Assembly: GCA_028291515.1 (NCBI GenBank)
Contig: JAQGHU010000088.1
Span: forward strand, 62,001 to 126,000
Length of the DNA: 64,000 nt
Direction: 5' to 3'
Source of the DNA: Schlesneria sp.
Lineage (GTDB): Bacteria; Planctomycetota; Planctomycetia; Planctomycetales; Planctomycetaceae
Part shown: positions 36,643 through 46,905 of the stretch, in pieces
Layout of the letters: each line of letters opens with the position of its first letter
Numbering within the stretch: position 1 is the first letter of the stretch
Program-made: the position numbers and the translations under genes
Notes under the pieces: model-generated
The model's input: the letters and a program-made list of their open reading frames with translations, nothing else
Database searches by the model: none
What the model was told of the DNA's origin: nothing

Positions 36643-38364
36643 ATGCAGAATCAACAGATTGCGATGTTGTTTGAAGAGCTCGGAGACCTGTTAGAGATCC
36701 AGGGTGCCAATTCATTTCGCGTCAGGGCATACCGCAATGCGGCCCGCACTTTGGAGAACATGTCCGAATCGGTGGCCGACATCGTGGAATCATCGGGCCG
36801 AAAACTGACTGATCTGGAGGGGATCGGCAAAGATCTGGCGGCGAAGATTGAGGTTGTCGTCCAGACTGGCGAACTCCCTCAACTCAACGAATTGCGAGCC
36901 GTGATACCGGCGGGTGTCCTGGAGATGCTGCGCATCCCGGGCTTGGGCCCCAAAAAAGCGGCGGCGCTCTTTCACGATCTGGGAATCTCGACGCTGATTG
37001 ATTTGAAGGCAGCATGCGAGTCTGGCCGAGTCGCCGACATGAAGGGCTTCGGCAAGAAGACCGCGCAGACAATTCTCGAAGGAATCGAGCATGTCGAAGC
37101 GGCCGGGAATCGAGTTCTGATTTCCATCGCCAGCAGATCCGCCGAGGAGATCGTGGCGGACCTCAAGCAGCTTCCTTCTGTCTCGCAGGTTTCTGTCGCG
37201 GGGAGCTGTCGCAGGCGACGCGAAACCTGTGGTGACTTGGACGTGCTCGCGATCGCCCAGGATTCGGGCGAAGTCATGGACCGTCTGGCAGCGCACCCAC
37301 TGGTTGAGAAAGTCCTTGCACGCGGTGAGACCAAACAACGAGTCCGCCTGCGCAGCCGTATTGAAATGGATTTGCGCGTTGTCCCGGCCGAGTCCTACGG
37401 CGCGGCGATGCAGTACTTCACGGGATCAAAAGAGCACAACATCGTCATTCGTCGCAGGGCACAGGAACGCGGACTGAAAGTCAATGAGTATGGAGTCTTT
37501 CGCGGTGACGAATACGTTGCCGGGGCGACGGAAGAAGACGTTTATGCGGCTGTCGGTCTTCCGTGGATTCCACCTGAACTCCGTGAGAATCGCGGCGAAA
37601 TCGAGCTGGCCGAACTAGGGCGGCTTCCCCAATTGATCGAGGTCGAAGATATTCAGGGCGACCTGCATATGCATACGACCGCCACCGATGGAACGGCGTC
37701 TATTCTTGAAATGGCCGAGGCGGCGAAGGCTAGAGGTTTGAAGTACATCGCGATCACCGATCACTCAAAACGCGTTGCCATGGCGAACGGTCTGGATGCG
37801 ACTCGGCTGCGTCAGCATTGGAATGAGATTGAAGTCGCGCGGGGGAAGATCTCGGGGATTCAAATTCTCAAAGGGATCGAATGCGACATTCTTGAGGACG
37901 CGACGCTGGATTTGGACGATGAAGTCTTAAGCGAGGCGGACTGGGTGATTGCGGTGCTGCACTACGGACTAAAACAGCCGCGCGAGCAGATCATGCAACG
38001 TTTGCTGAATGCGATTCGTAACCCCAACGTCGATGCGATCGGACATCCATCGGGCCGACTTGTTGGTAGCCGTCCGGCCGCAGACATCGACTATACGACA
38101 TTCCTCAAAGCGGCCGCCGATCACGGTGTGATGCTCGAAATCAACGCCAGCCCCAGCCGACTCGATCTCGATGACATCCAGGCCGCAGCCGCCAAGGCGC
38201 TGGGAATTCAAATCGTGATCGATACGGATTCACACGCCACGAACGGCTTTGAATCGCTGGTCTATGGCGTCGGGCAGGCTCGGCGGGCGGGGCTGACCAA
38301 GGCTGATGTGGCGAACTCTCGATCGTGGCCTGACTTCGAGGAATTACTCGCGAGCCGCCACTGA
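36643..38364 (+). CDS. polX: DNA polymerase/3'-5' exonuclease PolX
   Basis: A 573-residue family-X DNA polymerase with a PHP nuclease domain. The N-terminal helix-hairpin-helix region ([51 protein letters not shown]) binds DNA; the palm segment [18 protein letters not shown] (about 186-203) carries catalytic aspartates. The PHP domain begins near 343 with [13 protein letters not shown] and continues through YIAITDHS and DAIGHPSGR. The protein fills gaps in base-excision repair. The ATG at 36643 gives the normal length; an upstream TTG at 36571 is not needed. It is followed by a perfect palindromic terminator. Confidence 0.95.
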   Translation: MQNQQIAMLFEELGDLLEIQGANSFRVRAYRNAARTLENMSESVADIVESSGRKLTDLEGIGKDLAAKIEVVVQTGELPQLNELRAVIPAGVLEMLRIPGLGPKKAAALFHDLGISTLIDLKAACESGRVADMKGFGKKTAQTILEGIEHVEAAGNRVLISIASRSAEEIVADLKQLPSVSQVSVAGSCRRRRETCGDLDVLAIAQDSGEVMDRLAAHPLVEKVLARGETKQRVRLRSRIEMDLRVVPAESYGAAMQYFTGSKEHNIVIRRRAQERGLKVNEYGVFRGDEYVAGATEEDVYAAVGLPWIPPELRENRGEIELAELGRLPQLIEVEDIQGDLHMHTTATDGTASILEMAEAAKARGLKYIAITDHSKRVAMANGLDATRLRQHWNEIEVARGKISGIQILKGIECDILEDATLDLDDEVLSEADWVIAVLHYGLKQPREQIMQRLLNAIRNPNVDAIGHPSGRLVGSRPAADIDYTTFLKAAADHGVMLEINASPSRLDLDDIQAAAAKALGIQIVIDTDSHATNGFESLVYGVGQARRAGLTKADVANSRSWPDFEELLASRH

Positions 38365-38409
38365 TGGCGCTTTTAATCTCGTCTTGATACCAATTCGTCG
38401 ACAGTTAGG

Positions 38410-38447
38410 AAAAAAGGGTGCGAGGTTTAAACCTCGCACCCTTTTTT
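38410..38447. terminator. Perfect palindromic bidirectional terminator
   Basis: A 38-base perfect inverted repeat: six A, GGGTGCGAGGTTT, then its exact complement ending in six T (38442-38447). The 19-bp arms meet with no spacer, centred on GTTTAAAC. It lies between convergent polX and the Tyr/Cys-rich gene, with A/T tracts that provide a T run on both strands. This is the strongest terminator in the window. Confidence 0.92.
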
Positions 38448-38531
38448 CAGCAACACTTCAAATTCTCTTCGCGAGCTAAGAGCCCTCGCGTTGATCCTAA
38501 CCTTACGGTCAGATCGTGTCAAAAACAATCT

Positions 38532-39464
38532 CTAATGACGTGCCAGATTGATCGTCCGCGGTTGTGCGTCGACTTGAAGCTGTGGTTTCGTCTTGTTGGC
38601 CACGGGTGTGATCGACGTTGCGCCGGACACCATAAACTGCCGTCCACGCGGTGCCACGGCACGCGAGGTGATTCGCGAGTCGAGACGCAGGGTCGTATCA
38701 TTCTTGTCGTCAATCGATGGTCCAGGCGCTGGTTTCTTCGACTGAATCACGGTGCCAGTGGAATCGTCATTCCCAGGAATCGCGATCTTCTCGGTGGCGG
38801 GCTTGAACGACCGTTCTGTCGATCCGTTCGATGATCGTTCACGGAACATCTCGGTGTCGTTCTCGTCACGAGTTCTTCCAGGGGCAGGGGCCTCAAAATT
38901 GGTCCCATCTTCACGGTTCCGAGTCGGTGACCCGGCGTCGTTGTTTCGATTCCGGTTCGGTGATGCCGAATTGAAGTTGTCCGGTGCGTAAGTACGAGCA
39001 CGTGGCGGAGTGATATTGAGGGCTCGCTCAATCACTTCCAGCCGATTTTCGACATTGCGAGCGGTTCCATTCGCCGGATCAGCGACCGGCTGCAGGCCCC
39101 CAGTGGGAACCGAATTCGCCGTACACCCGACTCCGCAATTGCCCGAGGCACAGCCCGTCCCACAATTTCCACCACTGCAGGGCGCACAATTGTTGCACGG
39201 TTGGCAACTGCTGCAGCCAATACCGGCGGCATAGCCAGTGGCATAAGGCGAGTAATAGCTGGAGTATCCGGTGTAGTAGCTGGAGTAACCAGCAGAGTAC
39301 GGTGCATAGCTCGTGTAGTATGGTGTGTACCCCGTGGAATATGGAGCGTAACCTGCCCCATACGTCGAGCCACCGATACCACAGCATCCTGCTTCAGTCA
39401 GTGTTGGTGTTGCTGCTCCGCTCAGACACACCACGAACAGACACAAACGGCACAGACGCGACAT
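38532..39464 (-). CDS. Exported Tyr-repeat and Cys-rich protein
   Basis: A 310-residue exported protein. Residues 1-25 are a signal peptide. Residues 35-78 repeat a GY-(S/T/A)-x-YY/PY pattern (GYAPYSTGYTPYYTSYAPYS-like), almost all Tyr, Ser, Gly, Pro and Thr. Residues 84-114 are a cysteine cluster (CSSCQPCNNCAPC, then CxxGNC units). The rest is polar and rich in Asn, Arg and Thr, with a segment resembling ALNITPPRARTYAPDNF. No enzyme motif. Such composition suits a cross-linkable surface or matrix protein (dityrosine/disulfide), which is inference. The Tyr repeats are prone to slippage. Confidence 0.7.
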   Translation of the reverse strand: MSRLCRLCLFVVCLSGAATPTLTEAGCCGIGGSTYGAGYAPYSTGYTPYYTSYAPYSAGYSSYYTGYSSYYSPYATGYAAGIGCSSCQPCNNCAPCSGGNCGTGCASGNCGVGCTANSVPTGGLQPVADPANGTARNVENRLEVIERALNITPPRARTYAPDNFNSASPNRNRNNDAGSPTRNREDGTNFEAPAPGRTRDENDTEMFRERSSNGSTERSFKPATEKIAIPGNDDSTGTVIQSKKPAPGPSIDDKNDTTLRLDSRITSRAVAPRGRQFMVSGATSITPVANKTKPQLQVDAQPRTINLARH

Positions 39465-39793
39465 CTTTAGCGCTTTCTCTGATTATGGAGACACCCTCAA
39501 CTGACAGATTTGCGCGTCTCCTCATCCTTGACGCCAACTGCCTAAAGGGCGGTTCCTACCGCGCCATTCGTAAAATTGGGCATTTCCCCATAATTGTTGT
39601 ACCGCTCGCGCGCGACTGCTGTCAACGAGTAACCGTACGCAACAGTAAATGGTCATCGAATATCTGATCAACAAACTTTTTGATTCCGACCACCCTACCT
39701 GAAGTGTGAGAATTGTTTCCGCCCGAGTCGACGCTAAAATCTTTCCTTTTCCCGGTCCGAGAATTTGGGCCGAAACCCTAACACGGCCGAAGA
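39465..39793. other. Divergent intergenic region upstream of guaA
   Basis: A 329-base gap between the Tyr/Cys-rich gene and guaA, on opposite strands. It must hold both promoters. I see no purine riboswitch, RNA gene or repeat, and no short gene I can support. Confidence 0.4.
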
Positions 39794-41392
39794 ATGACAG
39801 TGACAACCGCGGTATCCCCAAAGACCCCCGATCCAGTATTCGTTGATCCTAAGCAGGAAGAACTGATTCTGGTTCTCGATTTCGGAGGCCAGACCGCGCA
39901 ATTGATCGCCCGGCGAGTCCGCGATCAAAACGTCTTCTGCCAACTGGTTCGGCACGATCTGACCCTGGAGCGAATTCGTGAACTTAACCCGCGTGGACTG
40001 ATCCTTTCCGGCGGTCCAGCAAGCGTTTACGACAAGGGGGCACCGCAGGTCGATCCCGCCCTGTTCCAATTGGGCATCCCTGTCCTGGGAATCTGCTACG
40101 GCATGCATTTGGCCTGGCAGGCCTTTGGTGGTGTCGTCAAACCAGGAGCCAAGCGCGAGTTTGGACGGACCAGTTGCCACGTCGTCAAAGATGACCCGCT
40201 ACTGAAGGGCTTGCCTTCAACCACCACCGTTTGGATGAGCCACGGCGATCAAGCCGATTCCGCGACGAAATCATTCGTCCCACTGATGGATACACCCACG
40301 TGTCCGTTCGCTGCCGTCAAACATGCGACGCTGCCGATCTACGGCCTGCAATTCCATCCCGAAGTCACTCACACTGCCGACGGCACTCAACTGCTGTCAA
40401 ACTTTGTGAAGCAAGTTTGCGGATGCCACGGCACTTGGAAGATCAGTTCGTTGATCGAACGCGAAGTCACAACAATCCGAGACCGAGTTGGCAAGAGCCG
40501 CGTGATCTGTGGGTTGTCGGGCGGCGTCGACTCGTCGGTCGTGGCGGCGATTCTGTACAAGTCGATCGGTTCGCAACTGTCGTGCATTTTTGTCGACAAC
40601 GGCTTACTTCGTAAGGGCGAAGCCGAAAAGGTGCGAGACCGCTTCCAGAACCATTTTAAGACCGACCTGCACGTCGTGGATGCCAGCGAACGATTCCTGT
40701 CGGAGCTCGACGGAGTCACGGATCCGCAGCACAAGCGAAAAATCATCGGCCGCGTCTTCATCGAAGTCTTCCGCAAGGAAGCCGAATCGATTCAAGACGC
40801 TCACTTCCTGGCTCAAGGGACGCTGTACCCTGACGTGATCGAATCGGGCGCCAATGCCGATGGTCCCGCGGCCACGATCAAGGCTCACCACAATGTCGGC
40901 GGACTGCCGGAAGAACTCGGCTTCGAATTGATCGAGCCATTGCGAGATCTCTTCAAAGACGAAGTGCGTCGCATGGGGCTCGAATTGGGTCTGACAGAGG
41001 AACTGGTCTGGCGGCATCCATTCCCGGGCCCGGGATTGGGAGTTCGTTGCCTCGGAACACTCACGGCTGAACGGCTGACGAAACTTCGCGAGGCCGACGC
41101 AATCGTGCTCGAAGAACTGCGAACCGCTGGTCTCTACCGCAAGATCCAACAGGCCTTCGCTGTACTGCTGCCCGTCCAATCTGTCGGTGTGATGGGTGAC
41201 GGTCGCACCTACGAAGAAGTCATCGCTGTCCGAGCGGTCCAGACCGATGACTTCATGACCGCGGACTGGTACCCCATGCCGCACGAGGTTCTGGGTCGCA
41301 TTTCGACCCGAATCATCAATGAAGTTCGCGGCGTCAATCGCGTCGTGTACGACATCAGCTCGAAGCCGCCAAGCACGATTGAGTGGGAATAA
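39794..41392 (+). CDS. guaA: GMP synthase (glutamine-hydrolysing)
   Basis: A 532-residue GMP synthase converting XMP, ATP and glutamine to GMP. The class I glutamine amidotransferase half has nucleophile C101 in GICYGMH and H188/E190 in LQFHPEVTH. The ATP-pyrophosphatase half has the P-loop SGGVDSS (242-248), and the C-terminal dimerisation/XMP-binding part has [14 protein letters not shown] and ends in [13 protein letters not shown] replaces the more common CYGMQ. It stands alone, convergent with hisG, with no purine genes beside it. Confidence 0.98.
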   Translation: MTVTTAVSPKTPDPVFVDPKQEELILVLDFGGQTAQLIARRVRDQNVFCQLVRHDLTLERIRELNPRGLILSGGPASVYDKGAPQVDPALFQLGIPVLGICYGMHLAWQAFGGVVKPGAKREFGRTSCHVVKDDPLLKGLPSTTTVWMSHGDQADSATKSFVPLMDTPTCPFAAVKHATLPIYGLQFHPEVTHTADGTQLLSNFVKQVCGCHGTWKISSLIEREVTTIRDRVGKSRVICGLSGGVDSSVVAAILYKSIGSQLSCIFVDNGLLRKGEAEKVRDRFQNHFKTDLHVVDASERFLSELDGVTDPQHKRKIIGRVFIEVFRKEAESIQDAHFLAQGTLYPDVIESGANADGPAATIKAHHNVGGLPEELGFELIEPLRDLFKDEVRRMGLELGLTEELVWRHPFPGPGLGVRCLGTLTAERLTKLREADAIVLEELRTAGLYRKIQQAFAVLLPVQSVGVMGDGRTYEEVIAVRAVQTDDFMTADWYPMPHEVLGRISTRIINEVRGVNRVVYDISSKPPSTIEWE

Positions 41393-41502
41393 CGGGAGCT
41401 CGCGTGCAGATGTGAGCAGTTCCACAGCAAATGCAGACGCGGCGGCGTCAGAAGAACAGAAGCCGAGAAGCATCACGATACCGCCGACGATTCATCGTCT
41501 TG

Positions 41503-42381
41503 TTAGTCGATGATCTTGTTGATCGGATATTCAACGATTCCCATCGCTCCAGCCGCTTTCAGTCGTGGGACGATCATGCGGACGTACGACTCGTCCACGA
41601 TCGTGTTGACGTCGACCCAGTCTGGATCAGAGAGCGAAGCCACTGTTGGCTTCTGCAAGGCGGGAAGCTGCTGCAGAATCGCGGCGAGGTCGACACGGCG
41701 GACATTCATCAGCAAGCCAACTTTGCCCTCTGCCGCCAGGCATGATTTCAGCATCAGCGAGATGTTTTCGAGCTTTTCTCGTTTAGCGGCGACTTGCCAA
41801 GCGGCCTTATTGGAGATCAGCCGTGTCGTGCTTTGCAGGATTTCGTCGACGATTCGCAAGTTATTCGCGCGTAGAGAACTACCCGTCTCGGTCACTTCCA
41901 CGATTGCGTCGGCCAGCTTGGGCGGCTTCACTTCCGTGGCACCCCACGAGAACTCGACGTTCGCTTCGACGCCATGTTTCGCGAGATATTGCCGCGTCAG
42001 GCCGACGACTTCTGTGGCGATCCGCTTGCCCTGCAGGTCTTTAACCGACTGGACCGGTGAGTCGTTGGGTACGCAGAGGACCCATCGCACTGGACGGCGG
42101 CTAACCTTTGAGAACATCAGCTCGCAGACTTCGTGAACCTGCGCGTTGTTCTCCAGGATCCAGTCATAACCGGTGATCCCAGCATCTAGCACCCCTTGCT
42201 CGACATACCGAGCCATTTCCTGGGCGCGGATCAGCATGCATTCGATTTCAGGATCGTCGATTTCAGGATAGTAAGACCGCGACGAGAACTTGATCGTGTA
42301 TCCCGCCTTCTTGAACAATTCGGCGGTTGCTTCCTGCAGACTGCCAGCAGGGATTCCCAGTTTGATTAGCTTGTCGGACAT
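41503..42381 (-). CDS. hisG: ATP phosphoribosyltransferase, long form
   Basis: A 292-residue first enzyme of histidine biosynthesis, joining ATP and PRPP. It has [30 protein letters not shown] and the PRPP-binding block [19 protein letters not shown]. The extra C-terminal ~75 residues (from about 215; [23 protein letters not shown]) are the ACT-like regulatory domain of the long form, so it is likely inhibited by histidine and does not need HisZ. hisI is 87 bases upstream on the same strand. Confidence 0.97.
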   Translation of the reverse strand: MSDKLIKLGIPAGSLQEATAELFKKAGYTIKFSSRSYYPEIDDPEIECMLIRAQEMARYVEQGVLDAGITGYDWILENNAQVHEVCELMFSKVSRRPVRWVLCVPNDSPVQSVKDLQGKRIATEVVGLTRQYLAKHGVEANVEFSWGATEVKPPKLADAIVEVTETGSSLRANNLRIVDEILQSTTRLISNKAAWQVAAKREKLENISLMLKSCLAAEGKVGLLMNVRRVDLAAILQQLPALQKPTVASLSDPDWVDVNTIVDESYVRMIVPRLKAAGAMGIVEYPINKIID

Positions 42382-42468
42382 GGTGACTCAGTCGTGGATT
42401 GTTGGGGGCAGCCAGTGCTTGGACGAGTAACGCACTTGCGTTTTGGTCTCTTACGAAATCGCTCGGAC

Positions 42469-42858
42469 CTATTTTTTGTAGACCACTTTGGGGTCGAAAA
42501 CTCGCTCGCCGATGACAGTGACCGCTCCTGATTGGGGGTCAATCTGTCGGAAGAAGCAACTCTTGAAGCCTTCGTGGCAGGCGGCTCCACCGATTTGATT
42601 TACCTTCACGAGCAGCGTGTCGGCGTCACAATCGTAGAATAATGCTTTCAATTCCTGGACGTTGCCGCTCTCTTCGCCCTTACGCCACAACTTCTGTCGG
42701 CTGCGGCTGTAGTAACAAACTCGGCCTGTTTGCAATGTTTCGGCGTAGGCTTCCGCGTTCATATACGCGAGCATCAACACATCACCGGACGTGACGTCTT
42801 GCGCGATCACGGGAATCAGATCAGACTTCGAAAAGTCGGGACCACTAATCTCAAGCAT
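42469..42858 (-). CDS. hisI: Phosphoribosyl-AMP cyclohydrolase
   Basis: A 129-residue enzyme opening the adenine ring of PR-AMP, the third step of histidine biosynthesis. The motifs [18 protein letters not shown] (about 51-68), [11 protein letters not shown] and [15 protein letters not shown] hold the zinc and magnesium ligands. It is monofunctional; the HisE domain is absent. It precedes hisG in what looks like a partial histidine operon; the other his genes are not in the window. Confidence 0.96.
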   Translation of the reverse strand: MLEISGPDFSKSDLIPVIAQDVTSGDVLMLAYMNAEAYAETLQTGRVCYYSRSRQKLWRKGEESGNVQELKALFYDCDADTLLVKVNQIGGAACHEGFKSCFFRQIDPQSGAVTVIGERVFDPKVVYKK

Positions 42859-43017
42859 CGATCAAGAATACCTTATTTGTTCAGCCGGAATCGTCACGCT
42901 CGCGAGCAGATAACCTACCAATTCCCCTCGCGCGAAGCCAGTTTCAGCGGCGAACCGGTTGGTGCCTGCAGACGACGCAAGCTAGACATTGCCTCAGAAT
43001 AAAGGTTCAGCAGCCTG

Positions 43018-43824
43018 TTACTCGCAATCGCGTACGATCTTGACGAGTTCGCGAACGCGATCAGGATCAATCGGGTTCCCGATGTCGCCGTCTCGTTTCA
43101 GGGAACTGCCGACGATCAAACCACTTGCGCCCGATTGAATGAGGTCGACGACATTGTTGGCTTCCACGCCGCTTCCCACGAACAGGGGGACCGCTGTGGC
43201 GCGGCGAACAATCGCCAATGTGGACGCGTCGGTGGGATCGCCCGTCGCCTGACCGGATACGATCACTCCGTCGGCATGAGCTCGCTCGACCAAATCTTTT
43301 GTCTCAACTTCAATCGGTCGTGCTGCCAACGGGGCGGAGTGCTTCACGTCAACATCCGCCAGAATTCGAATGTGCTGGCAGCCAAGCGTCGTCCGTTCGC
43401 GCAGCAAGTCGTGAGCGATCCCTTGCAGCAATCCTTGATCTGTGACACGAGCGCCGCAGAGGACGTTGACTCGAATGAATTCGGCTCCGCAGACGGCGGC
43501 GATGGCCAGGGCACTACGGCCATCATTACGCAGCACATTGATTCCGAGTGGAAGCGTGACTCGCTGGCGAACTGCTGCGGCCAACTCAGTCATTGCGGCG
43601 ACGGTGATCGCGGGAACTCGATCAGGATAGAACGGGGTGTCACCAAAATTTTCGAGCATCAAACCATCGACGCCACCATCGCGCAACAACTCGGCATCAC
43701 GCAGGACAAATTGACGGACCGAGTCAAAATCGCCGCGATAATCTGCTGATCCGGGCAGCGGTGGCGAGTGCAGCATTCCAACGATCGGGATCTTGACCGT
43801 TGACCAGAAAGGTAGAAATGACAT
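43018..43824 (-). CDS. BtpA/SgcQ-family TIM-barrel protein
   Basis: A 268-residue protein of the BtpA family. Typical blocks are IVGMLHSPPLPGS, GGVDGLMLENFGDTPFYP, LPLGINVLRNDGRSALAIAA and FVGSGVEANNVVDLI. BtpA was linked to photosystem I stability in cyanobacteria, but elsewhere the family is a putative sugar or nucleoside-linked TIM-barrel enzyme of unknown reaction. It starts 13 bases after the nucleoside-phosphorylase gene, so a shared purine or ribose substrate is plausible. Membrane segments are absent. Confidence 0.9.
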   Translation of the reverse strand: MSFLPFWSTVKIPIVGMLHSPPLPGSADYRGDFDSVRQFVLRDAELLRDGGVDGLMLENFGDTPFYPDRVPAITVAAMTELAAAVRQRVTLPLGINVLRNDGRSALAIAAVCGAEFIRVNVLCGARVTDQGLLQGIAHDLLRERTTLGCQHIRILADVDVKHSAPLAARPIEVETKDLVERAHADGVIVSGQATGDPTDASTLAIVRRATAVPLFVGSGVEANNVVDLIQSGASGLIVGSSLKRDGDIGNPIDPDRVRELVKIVRDCE

Positions 43825-43837
43825 GCGGGAATCTCTC

Positions 43838-44605
43838 TCAAGTCGTCGCGCTGTGTAACTGAGTCACCGTTCCTACCAGAAAGCTGGCTAACTTTTCCGA
43901 GGCATCCATCGCATGTTCTCGCATCCGCCACATATCTTTGATGCTCGACGGCCGCTTCCAGAGCGAACCGATCACCGCACCCAATCGGATGGCTCCGGTG
44001 TCACCCACCAGGCTTAAGATCTCGGGTGGTAAATCCGCCGACAGATCATCACTGATCACACGCACGGCCATAAACCGGGTTTTCGTCTGACGGCACACGG
44101 TCGCCACGGCCAACGTCTCCATGTCGACCGCGATTGCTCCGGACTGCGCGGCCAATGCACGCTTGTCTTCGATCGTGCGGACCATTTTATCGACGGTCAA
44201 AGTCCGCCCGACGTGCAGTCCGCGATGGAGATCCGACTCCATCCCAAGATCAATGCGCAGCGGATCGCCCTGCAGACCCACAACTTCGTTCGCGACGACA
44301 ATGTGGCCTCGCTTCATATCCGTATTCAATGCGCCGGCAAATCCCGTCGAAACGATCCAACGAGGTTGATGAGCGTCGAGCAAGGCATGAGTGGCACGCG
44401 AAGCTCGTGTCGGCCCCATTCCCGCTTCGACGATGGCGATTCGAATATCGCCACAAAATCCGCCCACGAACTTGAACTGGCCACCGCTGTAGGTTTTCAA
44501 TCGCTTACAGCGTCCCAAGAACTCCGCGATCTCAATTGGTAGAGAACAGACGATGCCGACATCCGCGCGGGCGGCGTCGATGGCGGCAACGTCGTTCGAG
44601 TTCAT
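43838..44605 (-). CDS. Nucleoside phosphorylase-superfamily protein
   Basis: A 255-residue member of the PNP/UDP phosphorylase superfamily. It has the N-terminal VGIVCSLPIEIAEFL, the phosphate/ribose-site blocks IVEAGMGPTRASRATHALL and IVSTGFAGALN, and the ribose-binding VDMETLAVATV in which the MTAN-type ME pair is kept. It could be an MTA/SAH-nucleosidase-like hydrolase, or the HpnG phosphorylase of hopanoid side-chain assembly; I cannot decide between them, and no hopanoid gene is nearby. It lies between serC (29 bases) and the BtpA gene (13 bases) in one operon. Confidence 0.85.
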   Translation of the reverse strand: MNSNDVAAIDAARADVGIVCSLPIEIAEFLGRCKRLKTYSGGQFKFVGGFCGDIRIAIVEAGMGPTRASRATHALLDAHQPRWIVSTGFAGALNTDMKRGHIVVANEVVGLQGDPLRIDLGMESDLHRGLHVGRTLTVDKMVRTIEDKRALAAQSGAIAVDMETLAVATVCRQTKTRFMAVRVISDDLSADLPPEILSLVGDTGAIRLGAVIGSLWKRPSSIKDMWRMREHAMDASEKLASFLVGTVTQLHSATT

Positions 44606-44634
44606 TTGGTCGCTCAGATCTTCTGCTTAAGGCT

Positions 44635-45720
44635 TCAGGCGGGATTTTCGGCTTCGAATTTCCGCATGAAGTCGATCAGGGCATCGACGCCAGCTTCGGG
44701 GAAGGCGTTGTAAATGCTCGCTCGCATCCCGCCGACGCTGCGATGTCCCTTCAGTCCGTCAAAGCCCGCTTTCGTCGCGGCCGAGCAGAACTTGGTATCA
44801 ACGTCGGCATTGCCAGTCACGAAGGTGACATTCATTTGCGATCGGCTGTCGATCGCGGCAGTTCCCTTGAACAGTTTGCTTTGGTCGAGATATGAGTACA
44901 ACTTCCCGGCCTTGCGTCGATTCAATTCGCCCATGACTTCCAGGCCACCCTTCTGCTTGATCCACTTCAGGACCAGGCCGACCAGGTAGATCGCGAATGT
45001 GGGCGGGGTGTTGTACATCGAATCGTTCTTGGCATGCGTCCGATACTGCAGCATCGTCGGCACGTCTTTGGAACCTCGCTCAACGAGATCCTTACGCATG
45101 ATCACCAGAGTCACGCCGGACGGACCGAGATTCTTCTGAGCACCCGCGTACACGACGCCGTGCTTGGCGATGTCGATCGGGCGCGAAAAGATGTCGCTGC
45201 TGGCGTCACAGATCAGATCGACATTGGCAGGAACGGGTGGCATGCCGCTCCACTGCGTTCCGAAGATCGTGTTGTTGGATGTGTAATGGATGTAAGTCGG
45301 CTTCTCGCTGAAGCTGCACGTCTTGGGGATGTAAGAGAAGTTCTTGTCTTCGCTCGAGCAGGCAACGTGAGTCTTGCCGTATCGAGCAGCTTCTTCGAGT
45401 GCTTTCTCGGACCAGGCCCCTGTCACCAGGTAGTCCGCCGTTTGATCTTTCGACAACAGGCTCATTGGTAGCATGAAGAACTGTGTGGAGGCACCACCCT
45501 GCAGGAACAGCAAATCGTAGTCATAGGGGATACCACCGATTTCGCGACAGAGGGCGACTGTTTCTTCGTAGACGGCGAGGAATGCTTTGCCTCGGTGCGA
45601 GTGCTCAAGGATCCCAATGCCTGTGCTGCCCAGCGACATCAGGTTATTGCGAGCTTCTTCCAATACTGATTCCGGCAGGACCGCTGGCCCAGCCGAGAAA
45701 TTCCAAATCCGCTGCGTCAT
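44635..45720 (-). CDS. serC: Phosphoserine aminotransferase
   Basis: A 361-residue class V aminotransferase making phosphoserine from phosphohydroxypyruvate and glutamate, in serine and pyridoxal-phosphate synthesis. [17 protein letters not shown] is the hallmark N-terminus, HRGKAF and QGGAST hold phosphate contacts, and the PLP lysine is K196 in [12 protein letters not shown]. The C-terminus has [16 protein letters not shown]. It heads the run serC, phosphorylase, BtpA family. The serA and serB genes are not in the window. Confidence 0.97.
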   Translation of the reverse strand: MTQRIWNFSAGPAVLPESVLEEARNNLMSLGSTGIGILEHSHRGKAFLAVYEETVALCREIGGIPYDYDLLFLQGGASTQFFMLPMSLLSKDQTADYLVTGAWSEKALEEAARYGKTHVACSSEDKNFSYIPKTCSFSEKPTYIHYTSNNTIFGTQWSGMPPVPANVDLICDASSDIFSRPIDIAKHGVVYAGAQKNLGPSGVTLVIMRKDLVERGSKDVPTMLQYRTHAKNDSMYNTPPTFAIYLVGLVLKWIKQKGGLEVMGELNRRKAGKLYSYLDQSKLFKGTAAIDSRSQMNVTFVTGNADVDTKFCSAATKAGFDGLKGHRSVGGMRASIYNAFPEAGVDALIDFMRKFEAENPA

Positions 45721-45975
45721 GCGTCGACATTCCTCAATTCAAATGAACAAAACACCGCCGCATCGGCGTTAGCCCGGCGGTTCGTGGCAGTAGTATGTCT
45801 GCTGCTTTGGGAATTCGTCAATGTCCGTGGACACAAACTATCACGGTTCGGTTCAAGCAATGTCCGACTTATCATCAAATGGATCGATGGTACATCCGGA
45901 GACTCGGGTGGCCTGCCTAACTGCTGCCGGAGCCACGATATCAAGCTCGAATAGCAATGCCGCCCGGCTGGGGCG

Positions 45976-46815
45976 TTAAGGAAGGCGCATCGGAAACTGC
46001 TCTAAGATTCCCAGCAGCAGTTTCTGCAGGCGATCCGCCGCTCCATTGGCCACAGCAACGACATCCTCACCTCGAACCGGAGTCGTATTCGGGGCCAGAC
46101 ACTCATTCGTGACCACGGAAAACCCTAGGACCGGCAGACTCGCATGCGCTGCGACCAGTGCTTCGGGGACGGTCGACATCCCGATTACGTCCGCCCCCGC
46201 CATGCGGAAAAAGCGAATCTCCGCCTTGGTTTCATAGTTCGGGCCGGTTACGCCAACGTAAACTCCCTGCCGAAGTACGATTCCGCTGTCGCTTGCCACG
46301 CGAGCAGCGACATTTCGCCAGTGTTGCGAGTACGTTTCGGAGATGTCCGGAAATCGGGGACCGAATCGATCGTCATTCGGACCGACTAAGGGGTTGATCC
46401 CCATGAAGTTCATGTGGTCGGTCAACATGACGATGTCGCCCGCACCAAACTCGGGATTCAGCCCGCCACTCGCATTGGTCAGGATCAGCAGTTCGATCCC
46501 CAAGGCGCGCATCAGGCGTATTGGCAACGTAATCAAATCGAGTGAGTGCCCCTCGTAGACATGAAATCGTCCTTCCATCGCGACAACCGGCAATTCACCG
46601 ACGCTTCCGCAGACCAGCCGCCCGCGATGGCTCATCGCTGTGGCGGCAGGAAAACGAGGCAGATCCTCACGTTCAAAGGCCGCTTCGATCTGAATTTGAT
46701 TGACGAAGCCACCCAAGCCGGTTCCAAGCACGATTCCGACCCGCGGCGTGGCTGTCCAACGTCGTCGGACGGCGGCTAAACAATCGTCAAGCGGATCACC
46801 AGGAGAGACAGTCAT
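45976..46815 (-). CDS. Purine nucleoside phosphorylase, trimeric type
   Basis: A 279-residue class II purine nucleoside phosphorylase splitting guanosine or inosine with phosphate. Motifs are LGTGLGGF (about 30-37), HRGRLVCG, LTNASGGLNPEFGAGDIV, VTGPNYETKAEIRF and VIGMSTVPEALVA, ending near a VTNECLAPNTTP base-binding loop. Length and motif order fit the mammalian-type trimer. It lies upstream of serC with a 255-base gap that holds nothing I can support. Confidence 0.95.
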   Translation of the reverse strand: MTVSPGDPLDDCLAAVRRRWTATPRVGIVLGTGLGGFVNQIQIEAAFEREDLPRFPAATAMSHRGRLVCGSVGELPVVAMEGRFHVYEGHSLDLITLPIRLMRALGIELLILTNASGGLNPEFGAGDIVMLTDHMNFMGINPLVGPNDDRFGPRFPDISETYSQHWRNVAARVASDSGIVLRQGVYVGVTGPNYETKAEIRFFRMAGADVIGMSTVPEALVAAHASLPVLGFSVVTNECLAPNTTPVRGEDVVAVANGAADRLQKLLLGILEQFPMRLP

Positions 46816-46905
46816 ACTGCTTCGAAAAATGGGTCGAGTTCATTCGCCGCAGATACTGACAGTTTTCTCGATCGATGCAAGCCCTGCGTCATTCCTTGCG
46901 ACTGA

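Noticed and set aside
45717-45944. 75-codon minus-strand frame between serC and the PNP gene
   Set aside because: No domain or ribosome site; the region looks intergenic.
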